DNA of 64,000 nucleotides from Blastochloris tepida (GCF_003966715.1 NZ_AP018907.1:3026001-3090000); one strand, 5' to 3'; positions 8,567 to 17,444 are shown, counted from the stretch's first letter. Notes: generated by a model from the letters alone, not told the origin. Made by a program: numbers and translations.

Positions 8567-9181
8567 TCACCCCGCTTCGGCCTCCGCGCTCCAGCTCCGC
8601 ATGCGGCCGCGCGCCGGCCCGCGCGCCTCGCCGCTGAGGCCGTAGTGGCGGGCGAGCCGGTCGAGCGCCAGCCCCAGCACCACCTTGGCGGTGCGGGCGG
8701 GCCAGCCGCGCTCGCGCTCCACCGTCTCCAGCCCCTTGAGGAAGCAGCACACGTCGAGCAGGAGCCCGGCGACCTCGGGGCCGGCTGCCTCCAGCGCCCG
8801 CTCCAGCCGCGCCTTGGCCGCCACCACCGCCTCGGCGAACAGCGCCGGATCGCGGCTCTCGCCGCGGCGGCTCGCGCCCACCGACGCATCCCAACTGGCG
8901 GTGACGCGCGGCGTCATCTGCGCGCGGGTGAAGTCCGCCCGCAGCCGCTCGCCGGCCACGAACTGGTGCGGGGCGATCAGCGGCTGGCCGGCCTTGTCCC
9001 GGCGGCGGGCGAGCCAGGCGAGCGGGCTTTCCTCGGCATCGCGCAGCACCTCGGCGGCGATGCCGTCGACCTCCACCCGGTCCGCCACCAGCGCGCGGTG
9101 CTGCGCCAGGGATGGAGCCTTGGCGGCGGGCCGCGCTTCGGCAGCGCTCTTGCGGGAGCCCCTCTTGCGCGACGCGCTCAT
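8567..9181 (-). CDS. DUF6456 domain protein
   Basis: A 204-residue protein whose C-terminal two thirds match the rhizobial DUF6456 family: LIAPHQFVAGERLRADFTRAQ, then a helical region with DVCCFLKGLETVERERGWP and a C-terminal KVVLGLALDRLARHYG helix. A basic N terminus (MSASRKRGSRK) suggests nucleic acid or nucleoid contact, but that is inference. The ATG at 9181 overlaps the stop of the upstream DnaA-like gene by 4 bp (ATGA), indicating a two-gene unit. Confidence 0.82.
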   Translation of the reverse strand: MSASRKRGSRKSAAEARPAAKAPSLAQHRALVADRVEVDGIAAEVLRDAEESPLAWLARRRDKAGQPLIAPHQFVAGERLRADFTRAQMTPRVTASWDASVGASRRGESRDPALFAEAVVAAKARLERALEAAGPEVAGLLLDVCCFLKGLETVERERGWPARTAKVVLGLALDRLARHYGLSGEARGPARGRMRSWSAEAEAG

Positions 9182-9624
9182 CGCCGCACCTCCAGGCCGA
9201 GCGAGGAGGCCAGCGCCAGGGCCCGGCGCTCCAACGCGTCGAACCCGCGATCGGTGGCGGCGTCCTCGCGCAGATCCTCGATGCGGGCGCAGGCGCGCTC
9301 GACCGTGCGCCGGTCGCGCCGGAACAGCGTCGCGGTGGCGGCGCGGTCGAAGCCGAACACCACATGCACCAGATAGATCGCACACTGGCGGGCGAGCACG
9401 ATGTCGTGCGCGCCGCGCGGATGCTCCAGGGCGGCGGGCGAGACCCGGTGCAGGGAGGCGGCGAGCCAGGTGGCGATGAGATAGGCCGCCTGATGGTCGC
9501 GGCCGGTTTGGGGCGCGGCCGCGCCGGTGCGCCGGCCGGTTTGGGGCGCGGACGCCCCGGTGCGGCGGCCGGCTGGGGCGGTGCCCGCGCGCGGCGGATC
9601 GGCAGGGGTCGGGGCGATGGACAC
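9178..9624 (-). CDS. DnaA domain-IV-like helix-turn-helix protein
   Basis: A 148-residue protein. Residues about 65-135 resemble the C-terminal DNA-binding domain of DnaA (ARQCAIYLVHVVFG, then LFRRDRRTVERACARIED). There is no AAA+ ATPase part, so it is not the replication initiator; stand-alone proteins of this kind occur in Rhizobiales next to DUF6456. The start is the GTG at 9624, with AGGAGAGGAG just upstream. The N terminus contains an imperfect in-frame repeat of TGRRTGA-APQ. It is transcribed with the DUF6456 gene and may regulate DNA-level processes. Confidence 0.75.
   Translation of the reverse strand: MSIAPTPADPPRAGTAPAGRRTGASAPQTGRRTGAAAPQTGRDHQAAYLIATWLAASLHRVSPAALEHPRGAHDIVLARQCAIYLVHVVFGFDRAATATLFRRDRRTVERACARIEDLREDAATDRGFDALERRALALASSLGLEVRR
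9501..9566. repeat. Two in-frame 33-bp coding repeats
   Basis: Two copies of a 33-bp unit beginning GGCCGGTTTGGGGCGCGG, at 9501 and 9534, inside the N-terminal coding part of the DnaA-like gene. The period is 11 codons, so copy-number change would keep the frame. Confidence 0.7.
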
Positions 9625-9892
9625 GACGGGCTCCTCTCCTAGGAATTTCGCCCTAGACTTATGCCCGGTTGCGCCCACGGGCGCAAGCAATCTTGGCGGC
9701 ACACCGCCGGGGCACCCGCAAGCCCCTGTTTCGCCGACGCCTTCCGCATTGGCACACAATTCCTGGCCTAGGACTTTATGACCGGAACGGCCGCCCGCCC
9801 CGTCGCCGCGCCGGCCGCGTCATCGAACCGTCGCCGAACCGTCAGCGGCACGACATCCGGCGCGGCCAAGTCTCCCGCCTCCAAGCGCTAGA

Positions 9893-10926
9893 TGTGGGCT
9901 TTCAGGAGGTTGTCCATTCGGCCCTGGCCGGGAACGCTGATGTCGCCAGACGTCAGTGATTCGCGGAGGACCGAATGGACACTCACAAGAATGCTCGCCT
10001 GACCCCGAAAGGTCGAGAGGTGATGGTGGGCGCCGTGGTGGATGGCGGACTGACCAATGCCGAGGCCGCGCGTCGCTACAACACCACGCCGAAGACGGTC
10101 GCCAAATGGGTCGGGCGCTTCCGCGCCGAGGGTGTCGATGGTTTGCGCGACCGCTCCTCCAGGCCGCTTTCATCGCCAGGCCAAACAGCGCCCGCCACGT
10201 GCGCTGCGGTCGAGGCGTTGCGCCGCCAGCGCTGCACCGGCAAGCAGATCGCGGCCGAGCTCGGCCTCTCGCCGGCCACCGTCAGCCGTATCCTGCGGCG
10301 GCGCGGCTTGAACAAGCTCAGCGCCCTGGAGCCGGCCGAACCGGTCCGGCGCTACGAACGCCAGCATCCCGGCGAGATCATTCACATCGACATCAAAAAG
10401 CTCGGCCGGTTCAACACGGTGGGCCACCGCATCACCGGCGATCGCAGCGGGCAAAGCAACAGCCGCGGGGTCGGCTGGGAGTGCCTGCATCTCGCCATCG
10501 ACGATCATTCGCGGGTCGCCTACTCGGAAATCCTGCCCGACGAAAAGCGCCCGTCCTGTCTGCGCTTTCTGTTCAATGCACTGCGCTTCTTCAGGGCCCA
10601 TGGCGTCAAGGTTCAGCGCGTGATGACCGACAACGGCGCCAGCTTCCGCTCCTTCCGCTATGCCAGGGCGCTGCGCCTACTCGAGATCAAGCACCTGCGC
10701 ACCAAGCCGTATACGCCCAAGACCAACGGCAAGGCCGAGCGCTTCGTCCAAACGAGCTTGCGCGAATGGGCCTACGCCAAAGCTTATCTGCACTCCGATC
10801 AGCGCGCCGCAGAGCTGCCGATCTGGCTGCATCGCTACAATTGGCACAGGCCCCATGGTAGCTTGCAAGCCAAGACACCCATCAGCCGCCTCGGTCTGAC
10901 CGAGGACAACCTGTTGAGGCTCCACA
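9893..10926 (+). mobile_element. IS481-family insertion sequence, copy 1
   Basis: A complete 1,034-bp element. The ends are imperfect inverted repeats: TGTGGGCTTTCAGGAGG at the left, TGTGGAGCCTCAACAGG at the right read inward, both followed by TTGTCC. It is flanked by the 6-bp duplication GCTAGA (9887-9892 and 10927-10932), which fits the NCTAGN target known for IS481. It carries a single transposase. A second copy of the same length lies inverted at 61218-62251. Confidence 0.93.
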
Positions 10927-10931
10927 GCTAG
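9975..10931 (+). CDS. IS481-family transposase
   Basis: A 318-residue DDE transposase. An N-terminal helix-turn-helix (AEAARRYNTTPKTVAKWVGRF, about residues 30-50) and a second HTH (IAAELGLSPATVSRILRR) are followed by the rve integrase core. Core marks are HIDIKKLGRF near residue 140 (first Asp), VMTDNGASFRS near 218 (second Asp) and NGKAERFVQ near 250 (Glu). The last codon and the TAG stop lie outside the element, in the duplicated target GCTAGA. It is intact and differs from copy 2 in the last residue (Ser here, Ile there). Confidence 0.95.
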   Translation: MDTHKNARLTPKGREVMVGAVVDGGLTNAEAARRYNTTPKTVAKWVGRFRAEGVDGLRDRSSRPLSSPGQTAPATCAAVEALRRQRCTGKQIAAELGLSPATVSRILRRRGLNKLSALEPAEPVRRYERQHPGEIIHIDIKKLGRFNTVGHRITGDRSGQSNSRGVGWECLHLAIDDHSRVAYSEILPDEKRPSCLRFLFNALRFFRAHGVKVQRVMTDNGASFRSFRYARALRLLEIKHLRTKPYTPKTNGKAERFVQTSLREWAYAKAYLHSDQRAAELPIWLHRYNWHRPHGSLQAKTPISRLGLTEDNLLRLHS

Positions 10932-11034
10932 AGCGTCATCCGATCTGACCGCATCAGATCGGACGCTCCAAGTGTTTGGTTTGTCGCATTTTCTTTCGCA
11001 AAACCGGCATCCACTTTTGCGGAAAATGCCCTAG
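10928..11034. repeat. Dispersed rhizobial intergenic repeat, CTAG-bounded
   Basis: An element of about 107 bp beginning CTAGAGCGTCATCCGATC and ending GGAAAATGCCCTAG. It has an imperfect hairpin made of two GATCTGA/TCAGATC arms and a conserved TTTGGTTTGTCGCATTTTC core. A longer relative is at 62253-62423 and a diverged one near 32521. IS copy 1 sits in its left CTAG. Confidence 0.8.
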
Positions 11035-11052
11035 GATGGAAAAGGATACGTC

Positions 11053-12417
11053 ATGCGTCTGACGGCCTGCATCGTGGCGGCCTGCGCGCTCGCCACGCCC
11101 GCCGCTGCCCAGCAGCAGTTCCCGGCCACCCTCGCCGGCCACGCCCTCATTCCGGCCGCGGCCAGCTTCGCGCCGCCGGCCGACGCGCCGGCCGAGCTCG
11201 CCGTCTCCGGCAAGTTCGTCTCGCCCGACCGCCGCCGCGTCGACGAGACCGGCACGATCGCCGGCACCTCGTTCCTCTCCGCCCCCACCGCGCCGCGCAA
11301 GACCGGCTTCACCGTGCCGATCAAGGGCCAGCCGGTGCAGGGCTTCTCCGGCATCAAGACGATGGATGACGGCAGCTTCCTGGTGCTGACCGACAACGGC
11401 TTCGGCGCCAAGCGCGACTCGGCCGACGCCCTGCTGGTCGCCCACCGCGTGCGTCCGGACTGGGCGAGCGGCAAAATGGAGATCGCCGAGACGATCTTCC
11501 TGCGCGACCCCGACCGCAAGGTGCCGTTCCAGATCACGCTCGAAGGCACGCCGGCGCGCTATCTCACCGGCGCCGACTTCGACATCGAATCGATCCAGCC
11601 GATCGGCGACAAGCTGTGGTTCGGCGACGAGTTCGGCCCCTATCTGATCCGCACCGACAAGACCGGCAAGGTGGAAGCGGTGTTCGACACCATGGTGGAC
11701 GGCAAGGTCGCCCGCTCGCCCGACCATTTCCAGGTGCTCACCCCGGCGGTGCCGGGCGGCAAGGTCGAGTTCACCGTGCGCCGCTCGCGCGGCTATGAGG
11801 GCATGGCCGCCTCGAAGGACGGCAAGTTCCTCTATCCGCTGCTCGAAGGCCCGCTGTGGGACGCGGCGGCCGGCGCCTGGGAGACCATCGACGGCAAGGC
11901 CGTGCTGCGCATCCTCGAATTCTCGACCGCCGAGAACAAGTGGACCGGCCGGTTCTGGTACTACCCGCTGGAGCTCGCCGGCAACAATATCGGCGACTTC
12001 AACATGATCGATCCGACGATGGGGCTGATCATCGAGCGCGACAATGGCGAGGGCGCCGAGGCCGAAGCCTGCCCGGAGGGCGCGCCGCGGCCGGACTGCT
12101 TCAACGTGCCGGCGCGCTTCAAGCGCGTCTACAAGATCGAGCTGTCGGATGCCACCGTCGGCAAGCCGGTGCGCAAGGTCGGCTACATCGATCTGATGGC
12201 GATCAAGGATCCCAAGGGGCTCGCCCGCCAGGGCGGCAGCGAGGGCACGCTCAGCTTTCCGTTCGTGACGATCGAGGATGTCGATCGCGTCGATGCCACC
12301 CACATCATCGTCGCCAACGACAACAATTTCCCCTACTCCGCCGGTCGCAAGCCGCAGGTGCAGGACGACAACGAGTTCGTGCTGCTGGAGGTGGGCGCGT
12401 TCCTCGCCGCGAAGTGA
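11053..12417 (+). CDS. Secreted phytase-like / esterase-like domain protein
   Basis: A 454-residue exported protein. A signal peptide (MRLTACIVAACALATPAAAQ) is cleaved after about residue 20. The mature part matches the phytase-like (esterase-like activity of phytase, PF13449-type) beta-propeller family: FSGIKTMDDGSFLVLTDNGFG near 97-120, WFGDEFGPYLIR near 190 and SRGYEGMAASKDGKFLYPL near 240. Acidic and Asn-rich loops suggest calcium sites. It probably acts in the periplasm on phosphate esters, but substrate assignment for this family is weak. Confidence 0.85.
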   Translation: MRLTACIVAACALATPAAAQQQFPATLAGHALIPAAASFAPPADAPAELAVSGKFVSPDRRRVDETGTIAGTSFLSAPTAPRKTGFTVPIKGQPVQGFSGIKTMDDGSFLVLTDNGFGAKRDSADALLVAHRVRPDWASGKMEIAETIFLRDPDRKVPFQITLEGTPARYLTGADFDIESIQPIGDKLWFGDEFGPYLIRTDKTGKVEAVFDTMVDGKVARSPDHFQVLTPAVPGGKVEFTVRRSRGYEGMAASKDGKFLYPLLEGPLWDAAAGAWETIDGKAVLRILEFSTAENKWTGRFWYYPLELAGNNIGDFNMIDPTMGLIIERDNGEGAEAEACPEGAPRPDCFNVPARFKRVYKIELSDATVGKPVRKVGYIDLMAIKDPKGLARQGGSEGTLSFPFVTIEDVDRVDATHIIVANDNNFPYSAGRKPQVQDDNEFVLLEVGAFLAAK

Positions 12418-12550
12418 TACGGTTTCCGGCTGATCAAGCCGTAAAGCGTATTCCGATCGCCGAAAATCCCGTTGCCGCGAATCTTTTGAGGACCTGGGAT
12501 TTTCGGCGAGGCCGTTTCCGGTATCCCGAAGGGATCAACCGGAAACCGAA
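12417..12550. repeat. Composite palindromic repeat of the GGTTTCCGG family
   Basis: Starts in the stop codon region of the phytase-like gene with ATACGGTTTCCGG. It contains an inner inverted pair (GCCGAAAATCCC and GGGATTTTCGGC) and ends with GATCAACCGGAAACCG. The same two modules recur at 38724-38880. A second palindrome (CATCGCCGGG...CCCGGCGATG) follows at about 12586-12608. Confidence 0.7.
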
Positions 12551-12640
12551 TGGCGTCGCAAGCCCGCCCAACCGCTCCCGTCATCGCCGGGCCTGCCCGG
12601 CGATGACCACGGCGGGGCGCACGCGAGACGGCCGTCGGCA

Positions 12641-13252
12641 TCACGCCCCGGCCGGCGCCAGTTCGGCCGCCAGCGCCGCGCAGTCGAAGTCGCGCACGAA
12701 CTCGGCGTGCAGCGTGATCAGGCTGGTGCGCAGGTGATTGCGCACGATCAGCGAATCCTGCTGCTTGATGTCCGGGTGCATCGGCATCAGCTCGAAGATG
12801 CGCGGGCCGAAGGGCACCGAAATGTCCTTGACCGGCTTTGGCGGATGCAGCCCCACCGCGATGAGCGCGTCGTGCAGCGCGGCGCGCATCGCCCCCCACT
12901 CCGCGTCGCCGATGGCCGGATAGACCGGGTGGCGGTCGAACGCCTTGAGCGCACACGCGGCGACCGCCGGCGCCAGCGCGGCAGGTGCGGGCGCGAACGG
13001 GCGCAGCGCCCCCTCGACCATCTCGCCGACCAATTGCAGCCCGATCGGGAACGAGCGCCAGCGCGCCACGTCCAGCGCCGCGATGAACATCGGCTCCTGA
13101 TAGATCACCTGCCAGTTGGTGCCGGCGCGGGCGCGCGAATATTCGTGGATGCCCTTCTGGATCAGGTGGGCGGCGCGGCTGTCGAGCCACGCCACCAGCG
13201 CCGCCCGGTCGGCGGCGGGCGGAGCCTTGCGGAACAGGTCGAACAGCGCCAT
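12641..13252 (-). CDS. Conserved hypothetical protein
   Basis: A 203-residue soluble protein, no signal peptide or membrane segment. The N terminus MALFDLFRK is followed by a conserved-looking block (HLIQKGIHEYSRARAG near 33-48) and a C-terminal segment DSLIVRNHLRTSLI. I recall similar proteins in Bradyrhizobium and Rhodopseudomonas, sometimes labelled esterase, but I see no catalytic GxSxG and make no functional claim. The ATG at 13252 is the first that leaves the family-like core intact. Confidence 0.75.
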   Translation of the reverse strand: MALFDLFRKAPPAADRAALVAWLDSRAAHLIQKGIHEYSRARAGTNWQVIYQEPMFIAALDVARWRSFPIGLQLVGEMVEGALRPFAPAPAALAPAVAACALKAFDRHPVYPAIGDAEWGAMRAALHDALIAVGLHPPKPVKDISVPFGPRIFELMPMHPDIKQQDSLIVRNHLRTSLITLHAEFVRDFDCAALAAELAPAGA

Positions 13253-13298
13253 CGGGCCGGGCCTCCTTGCGGGCGGACGGAACCGGGGACGAAACGTC

Positions 13299-13335
13299 AT
13301 GCGGTTTCCGGTTGATCGCTTCGGAATGCCGGCAA
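13299..13335. repeat. GGTTTCCGG-family palindrome
   Basis: ATGCGGTTTCCGGTTGATCG followed by TTCGGAATGCCGG, a somewhat degraded copy of the dispersed repeat seen at ten or so intergenic places in this window. Confidence 0.6.
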
Positions 13336-13355
13336 CAGCCTCACCAAAAGACCTT

Positions 13356-13399
13356 GATACGAAGGGGATCTCTTTCGGATACGAAGGGGATCTCTTTCG
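13356..13399. repeat. Perfect tandem duplication of 22 bp
   Basis: GATACGAAGGGGATCTCTTT plus CG is present twice without change, at 13356-13377 and 13378-13399, in the intergenic region between the hypothetical gene and the symporter operon. The rest of 13400-13845 shows no gene. Confidence 0.75.
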
Positions 13400-13845
13400 G
13401 CGACCGGCAGACGAAACGCCGGCCTGACCAGCCGGATTCCGTATCACCATGTCGCATTCATCCCGCACGCGGCAATAGGGCACGCCTCGCGGACGAGGCC
13501 GGTTGCGATGCGGGATCGGCGCGAGACCGCCGGCCCACCCGTCCGCCCCGGAGACAGCGTTGTCCGGCGTTTGCGCCCGCCCCAATTTCGCGCCGCCGAT
13601 GCTGCAATGCAATAAACGCCAGCGATTTCAGCGGGTTCGGCGGGCGTCTCGGCAAATAGTAGCATAGGGAGGATTGCGCAGGCCTGCTAGGCTGCCGACA
13701 AGTCCCCTATGCAACCAATTCAAGCGGGACGCGTCGGGAAGCGCCACGGTCGGCTGGAAACACTCGGGTTCCGGCGGTCTTCCCGTTTGACTTTTTGTTG
13801 GCCGCGCCGTTGGCGGCTCACAGTCATCGAGGAGGAACCACGCCA

Positions 13846-14103
13846 ATGTCCAACCCCAAAGAGGCCACCCACTGGCCGCGCACGGTCCGCCTGATGTGGA
13901 TCATGCTCGCCCTGTGGGCGTTCTTTTCGTTCTTCATCCACTTCTTCGTCACGGCCCTGAACAAGATCGTGATCTTCGGCTTCCCGCTCGGCTTCTACAT
14001 GGCCGCGCAGGGTTCGCTGATCGCCTTCGTGGTCATGCTGTTCTGGTTCGCCTACGCCCAGGACAAGATCGACCGCGACTGCGGCGTCGCCGAGGACGAG
14101 TGA
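13846..14103 (+). CDS. DUF4212 small subunit of Na+/solute symporter
   Basis: An 85-residue protein with two membrane helices (about 18-40 and 48-70), matching the DUF4212 small-subunit family. These proteins accompany VC_2705-type sodium:solute symporters. Strong AGGAGG site at 13829-13834. It lies 11 bp upstream of the large subunit with an intervening GAGGAG site, so both are one operon and should form one inner-membrane complex. Confidence 0.93.
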   Translation: MSNPKEATHWPRTVRLMWIMLALWAFFSFFIHFFVTALNKIVIFGFPLGFYMAAQGSLIAFVVMLFWFAYAQDKIDRDCGVAEDE

Positions 14104-14114
14104 GGAGAACCACC

Positions 14115-16094
14115 ATGGCGACACAGACCCAGGGCACTTCGGACTTCACGGCCAATCTCGGCAAGATCTACGCCTTCTACACCGGCGGCTTCCTCGGCTT
14201 CGTGGTGATCCTTGCCATCCTCGAACAAGTGGGCGTTCCCAACAACGTCATCGGCTATCTGTTCGTGGCGCTGACCATCGGCGTCTACGCCTTCATCGGC
14301 ATCATGTCCCGCACCATGCAGGTGTCGGAATATTACGTCGCCGGGCGGCGCGTGCCGGCCTTCTACAACGGCATGGCCACCGGCGCCGACTGGATGAGCG
14401 CGGCCTCCTTCATCGGCATGGCCGGCACGCTCTATCTGCTCGGCTATGACGGGCTCGGCTTCGTGCTGGGCTGGACCGGCGGCTACGTGCTGGTGGCGAT
14501 CCTGGTCGGGCCGTACTTGCGCAAGTTCGGCTGCTACACCGTGCCGGACTTCTTCGCCTTCCGCTACAATGGGAACTTCGCGCGCTTCCTCGCCATCATC
14601 GTGCTGCTGTCGTGCTCGTTCACCTATGTGGTGGCGCAGATCGTCGGCACCGGCCTGATCGGTGCGCGCCTGCTGAACATGGACTTCACCGTCGCGGTCT
14701 ATGTCGGTCTCGCCGGCATCCTGGTGTGCTCGATGCTCGGCGGCATGCGCGCGGTGACCTGGACCCAGGTCGCCCAGTACATCGTGCTGATCATCGCCTA
14801 CATGATCCCGGTGGTGATCCTGTCGGCGCAGAAGTTCGGCCTGCCGCTGCCGCAGTTCACCTATGGCGAGGTGCTGCAGGCGATCACCGCCCGCGAGCAG
14901 GAGATGGTGCAGCAGGGCCTCGCCGTGGCCGGGCAGATCAAATCGCACATCCAGCCCTTCACCACCTATGACCCGGTCAACTTCTTCGGCCTGATCCTGT
15001 GCCTGATGATCGGCACCGCCTCGCTGCCGCACGTGTTGATGCGCTACTTCACCACGCCGTCGGTGCGCGAGGCGCGGCTGTCGGTGGCGTGGTCGCTGCT
15101 GTTCATCTTCATGCTCTACTTCACGGCGCCGGCCTATGCCGCCTTCGCCAAGCTGGAGGTCTATCAGGAGGTCATCGGCCGGGCGATCACCGACCTGCCG
15201 CAGTGGATCTACTCCTACGGCAAGGTCGGCCTGATCAATGTCTGCGGCGCGCAGGCGACCGACCCCGCCGCGGTGCTGGCGGCCTGCCAGAAGATCGCGG
15301 GCCATGCCGGCGTGCTCCGGTTCGGCGACTTCGCCATCCAGGCCGACGCCATCGTCATCTCGACGCCGGAAATCGCCGGCCTTCCCTACGTCGTCTCCGG
15401 CCTCGTCGCGGCCGGTGGCCTCGCCGCGGCGCTGTCGACCGCCGACGGCCTGCTGCTCGCCATCGCCAACGCGCTCAGCCACGACGTCTACTACAAGATG
15501 ATCGACAAGAACGCGCCGACCGCGCGCCGGCTGATCATCGCCCGCACGCTGCTGATCGTCGTGGCCGTGCTCGCCGCCTACACCGCCTCGTTCCGCCCGG
15601 CCGACATCGTCGCCATGGTGGCCTGGGCGTTCTCGCTCGCCGCCGCCGGCATCTTCCCGGCGCTGGTGATGGGCATCTGGTGGAAGCGGACCTCGACCGT
15701 CGGCGCGCTCACCGGCATGATCGTCGGCTTCGGCCTGTGCCTCTATTATCTCGTCGGCACGCGCTACTTCGCCGGCTCGTTCTACGAGACGTGGAGCTTC
15801 CTGTCCTCGGCCACCCCGGCCCAGGTTGCGAAGTATGCCGAGCTCAAGGCGGCCTGGCTCGCCGCGCCCGACAATGCCGCGGCGTGGAAGGCCTACGACA
15901 CCCTTGCCCAGGGCATCGCCAACTGGTGGGGCGTCAAGAACATCTCGGCGGCGCTGTTCAGCCTGCCGCTCGGCTTCCTGATCATCTGGGCGGTGTCGCT
16001 GATCACGCCCGGGCCGTCGGCCGAGATGCGGGCCTTCATCGACGAGATCCGCAAGCCGCGCGGCAAGACGATCTTCCAGGAGAAGACGGCCTGA
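14115..16094 (+). CDS. Sodium:solute symporter, VC_2705 (acetate permease-like) family
   Basis: A 659-residue inner-membrane symporter of the SSS family, VC_2705 subfamily, related to acetate permease ActP. About 13 membrane helices; typical motifs are YYVAGRRVPAFYNGMATGADWMSAASFIG near 70-100 and LVAAGGLAAALSTADGLLLAIANALSHD near 440-465. It probably co-transports a monocarboxylate such as acetate with Na+. It is paired with the DUF4212 subunit. PAS/exonuclease and CBS/DUF294 proteins that usually accompany this pair are encoded 18 kb away at 33.9-37.6 kb. A clear terminator follows. Confidence 0.93.
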   Translation: MATQTQGTSDFTANLGKIYAFYTGGFLGFVVILAILEQVGVPNNVIGYLFVALTIGVYAFIGIMSRTMQVSEYYVAGRRVPAFYNGMATGADWMSAASFIGMAGTLYLLGYDGLGFVLGWTGGYVLVAILVGPYLRKFGCYTVPDFFAFRYNGNFARFLAIIVLLSCSFTYVVAQIVGTGLIGARLLNMDFTVAVYVGLAGILVCSMLGGMRAVTWTQVAQYIVLIIAYMIPVVILSAQKFGLPLPQFTYGEVLQAITAREQEMVQQGLAVAGQIKSHIQPFTTYDPVNFFGLILCLMIGTASLPHVLMRYFTTPSVREARLSVAWSLLFIFMLYFTAPAYAAFAKLEVYQEVIGRAITDLPQWIYSYGKVGLINVCGAQATDPAAVLAACQKIAGHAGVLRFGDFAIQADAIVISTPEIAGLPYVVSGLVAAGGLAAALSTADGLLLAIANALSHDVYYKMIDKNAPTARRLIIARTLLIVVAVLAAYTASFRPADIVAMVAWAFSLAAAGIFPALVMGIWWKRTSTVGALTGMIVGFGLCLYYLVGTRYFAGSFYETWSFLSSATPAQVAKYAELKAAWLAAPDNAAAWKAYDTLAQGIANWWGVKNISAALFSLPLGFLIIWAVSLITPGPSAEMRAFIDEIRKPRGKTIFQEKTA

Positions 16095-16122
16095 GCCGAG
16101 TGAGCAGACGTTGCAGACGACT

Positions 16123-16155
16123 GGCGGGGTTCCTCGGAACCCCGCCTTCTTTTTT
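16123..16155 (+). terminator. Rho-independent terminator of the symporter operon
   Basis: A perfect 11-bp stem, GGCGGGGTTCC (16123-16133) with GGAACCCCGCC (16136-16146), followed by TTCTTTTTT. Confidence 0.9.
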
Positions 16156-16280
16156 GGTGCCTTCGCCGCCGAGGCACCCAACGAACCGTGTCATACGAAT
16201 CTCCGGCTTGATCCGCGGGATTCCCTGAAAAACACTGGCATATCCGCGCCGTTTCGGGACGGCGCCGCGGGGAGGCGACA

Positions 16281-16595
16281 TTGACCACCGGGACGATCTT
16301 CGCCCACTGGTACTTTCATCTGCCGAACTTCATCCTGGCGGCGCTGTTCTACACGCTGCTCGGGCGGGTGCTGCTCGGTATCGTGGTGGATGCCGACTCG
16401 AAGAACTACATCTGGCGTTTCTTCTGCCGCGTCACCGACCCGGTGGTGAACGCGGTGGCGCTGGTGACGCCGCGCGCCGCCCCGCCCATCCTGGTGTGGC
16501 TGTTTTCGCTGGTGTGGCTGTTTCTCGCCCGTGTCGCGCTCTATTTCGCGCTCGCCACCTCCGGCCTGCTGCCGGTCCAGACACCGGGCGCCTGA
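16281..16595 (+). CDS. YggT-like membrane protein
   Basis: A 104-residue protein with two long hydrophobic stretches (about 13-36 and 68-95) and a WRFFCRVTDPVVNAVALVTPR loop, resembling YggT/YCF19 proteins (RxxDP). The start is a TTG at 16281 preceded by GGGGAGG. It is followed by another small membrane protein 12 bp downstream, so the two are probably cotranscribed. The role is unclear; YggT proteins are linked to envelope or osmotic functions in other bacteria. Confidence 0.7.
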   Translation: MTTGTIFAHWYFHLPNFILAALFYTLLGRVLLGIVVDADSKNYIWRFFCRVTDPVVNAVALVTPRAAPPILVWLFSLVWLFLARVALYFALATSGLLPVQTPGA

Positions 16596-16606
16596 GGGAG
16601 GCATCG

Positions 16607-16930
16607 ATGCCGCGCAACGCCTATTTCGTCGCCATCGCCTTCTTCGGCACCATCAACGGCCTGTTCAACACCGGCGTCCTGTCCTTCGTGTTCTTCCACG
16701 TGCTGCTGCTGTCGCCGGCCATCCTGTTCGGCTCGGGCCCGCTCACCTTCATGTTTTCCTCGCTGATCACCGCCACCGCCACCATCATCGCCGCCGGCAT
16801 CCCGGCCGCGATCTATGAGCGGGTGCGGGGGCAGGCCGACTCCGACGAGGTGTCGCTCCTGATCTGGATGGCCGGCACGGCGCTGCTGACGCTGCCGGCC
16901 ATGGGGCGGTTCCTGACCATCGGCCTGTGA
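16607..16930 (+). CDS. Small hypothetical membrane protein
   Basis: A 107-residue protein with three or four hydrophobic helices (about 5-22, 25-45, 48-65 and 83-103) separated by a short charged segment (YERVRGQADSDE). A GAGGGAGG ribosome site precedes the ATG at 16607. It sits 12 bp after the YggT-like gene. No family recognised. Confidence 0.75.
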   Translation: MPRNAYFVAIAFFGTINGLFNTGVLSFVFFHVLLLSPAILFGSGPLTFMFSSLITATATIIAAGIPAAIYERVRGQADSDEVSLLIWMAGTALLTLPAMGRFLTIGL

Positions 16931-16998
16931 GGCGAAAGAGCGCGTAGAACGTAGGGCGCAATAGCGAAGCGTATTGCGCCATGCCGCTGCCGGCGCAC

Positions 16999-17061
16999 TG
17001 TGGGTTCCCTTCCCCTCGCCGCTGATGCGGCTCGGCCGGGAACGACCGGCGGCGAAGCGAG
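16999..17061. repeat. 63-bp direct repeat, copy A
   Basis: Begins TGTGGGTTCCCTTCCCCTCG. A copy with two or so changes is at 17382-17444. The stretch 16931-17598 has no convincing gene. It also holds two CCCGGG-type palindromes (17088-17124 and 17152-17195) related to those at 33823-33917 and 41908-41952. Confidence 0.75.
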
Positions 17062-17381
17062 ATCCGGGGCGCCGGCGGGGAGAGATCGTCGTCCCGGCCA
17101 AGCGAAGCGCGAGCCGGGACCGTTCTCAGGATGGGATGCCTTTTTGCCGATGACGATCCCGGATCGTGCGGCTGACGCCGCTTGCCCGGGATGACGCCGA
17201 CACAACCGGATCTCGCATTGCTCGCCCGGGGCGACAGTGTCCCCCGGTCGCCCCCGGCGAGCGTGGCGCAGCCACGCGAGGGAAGGGGGCCCAAAGGGAA
17301 TGGCTCGTCGGAACGGCTTGGAGCAACTGTCCCGCCTCACCGCGCCGCTGGATCGCGCCTTGCGTGTCCGGCGGCGCGGCT

Positions 17382-17444
17382 TGTGGGTTCCCTTCCCCTC
17401 GCCGCTGACGCGGCTCGGCCGGGAACGACCGGCGGCGAGGCGAG
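17382..17444. repeat. 63-bp direct repeat, copy B
   Basis: Second copy of the repeat at 16999-17061, in the same orientation and about 383 bp away. Both contain an internal GGCCGGGAACGACCGGC inverted motif. Confidence 0.75.
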
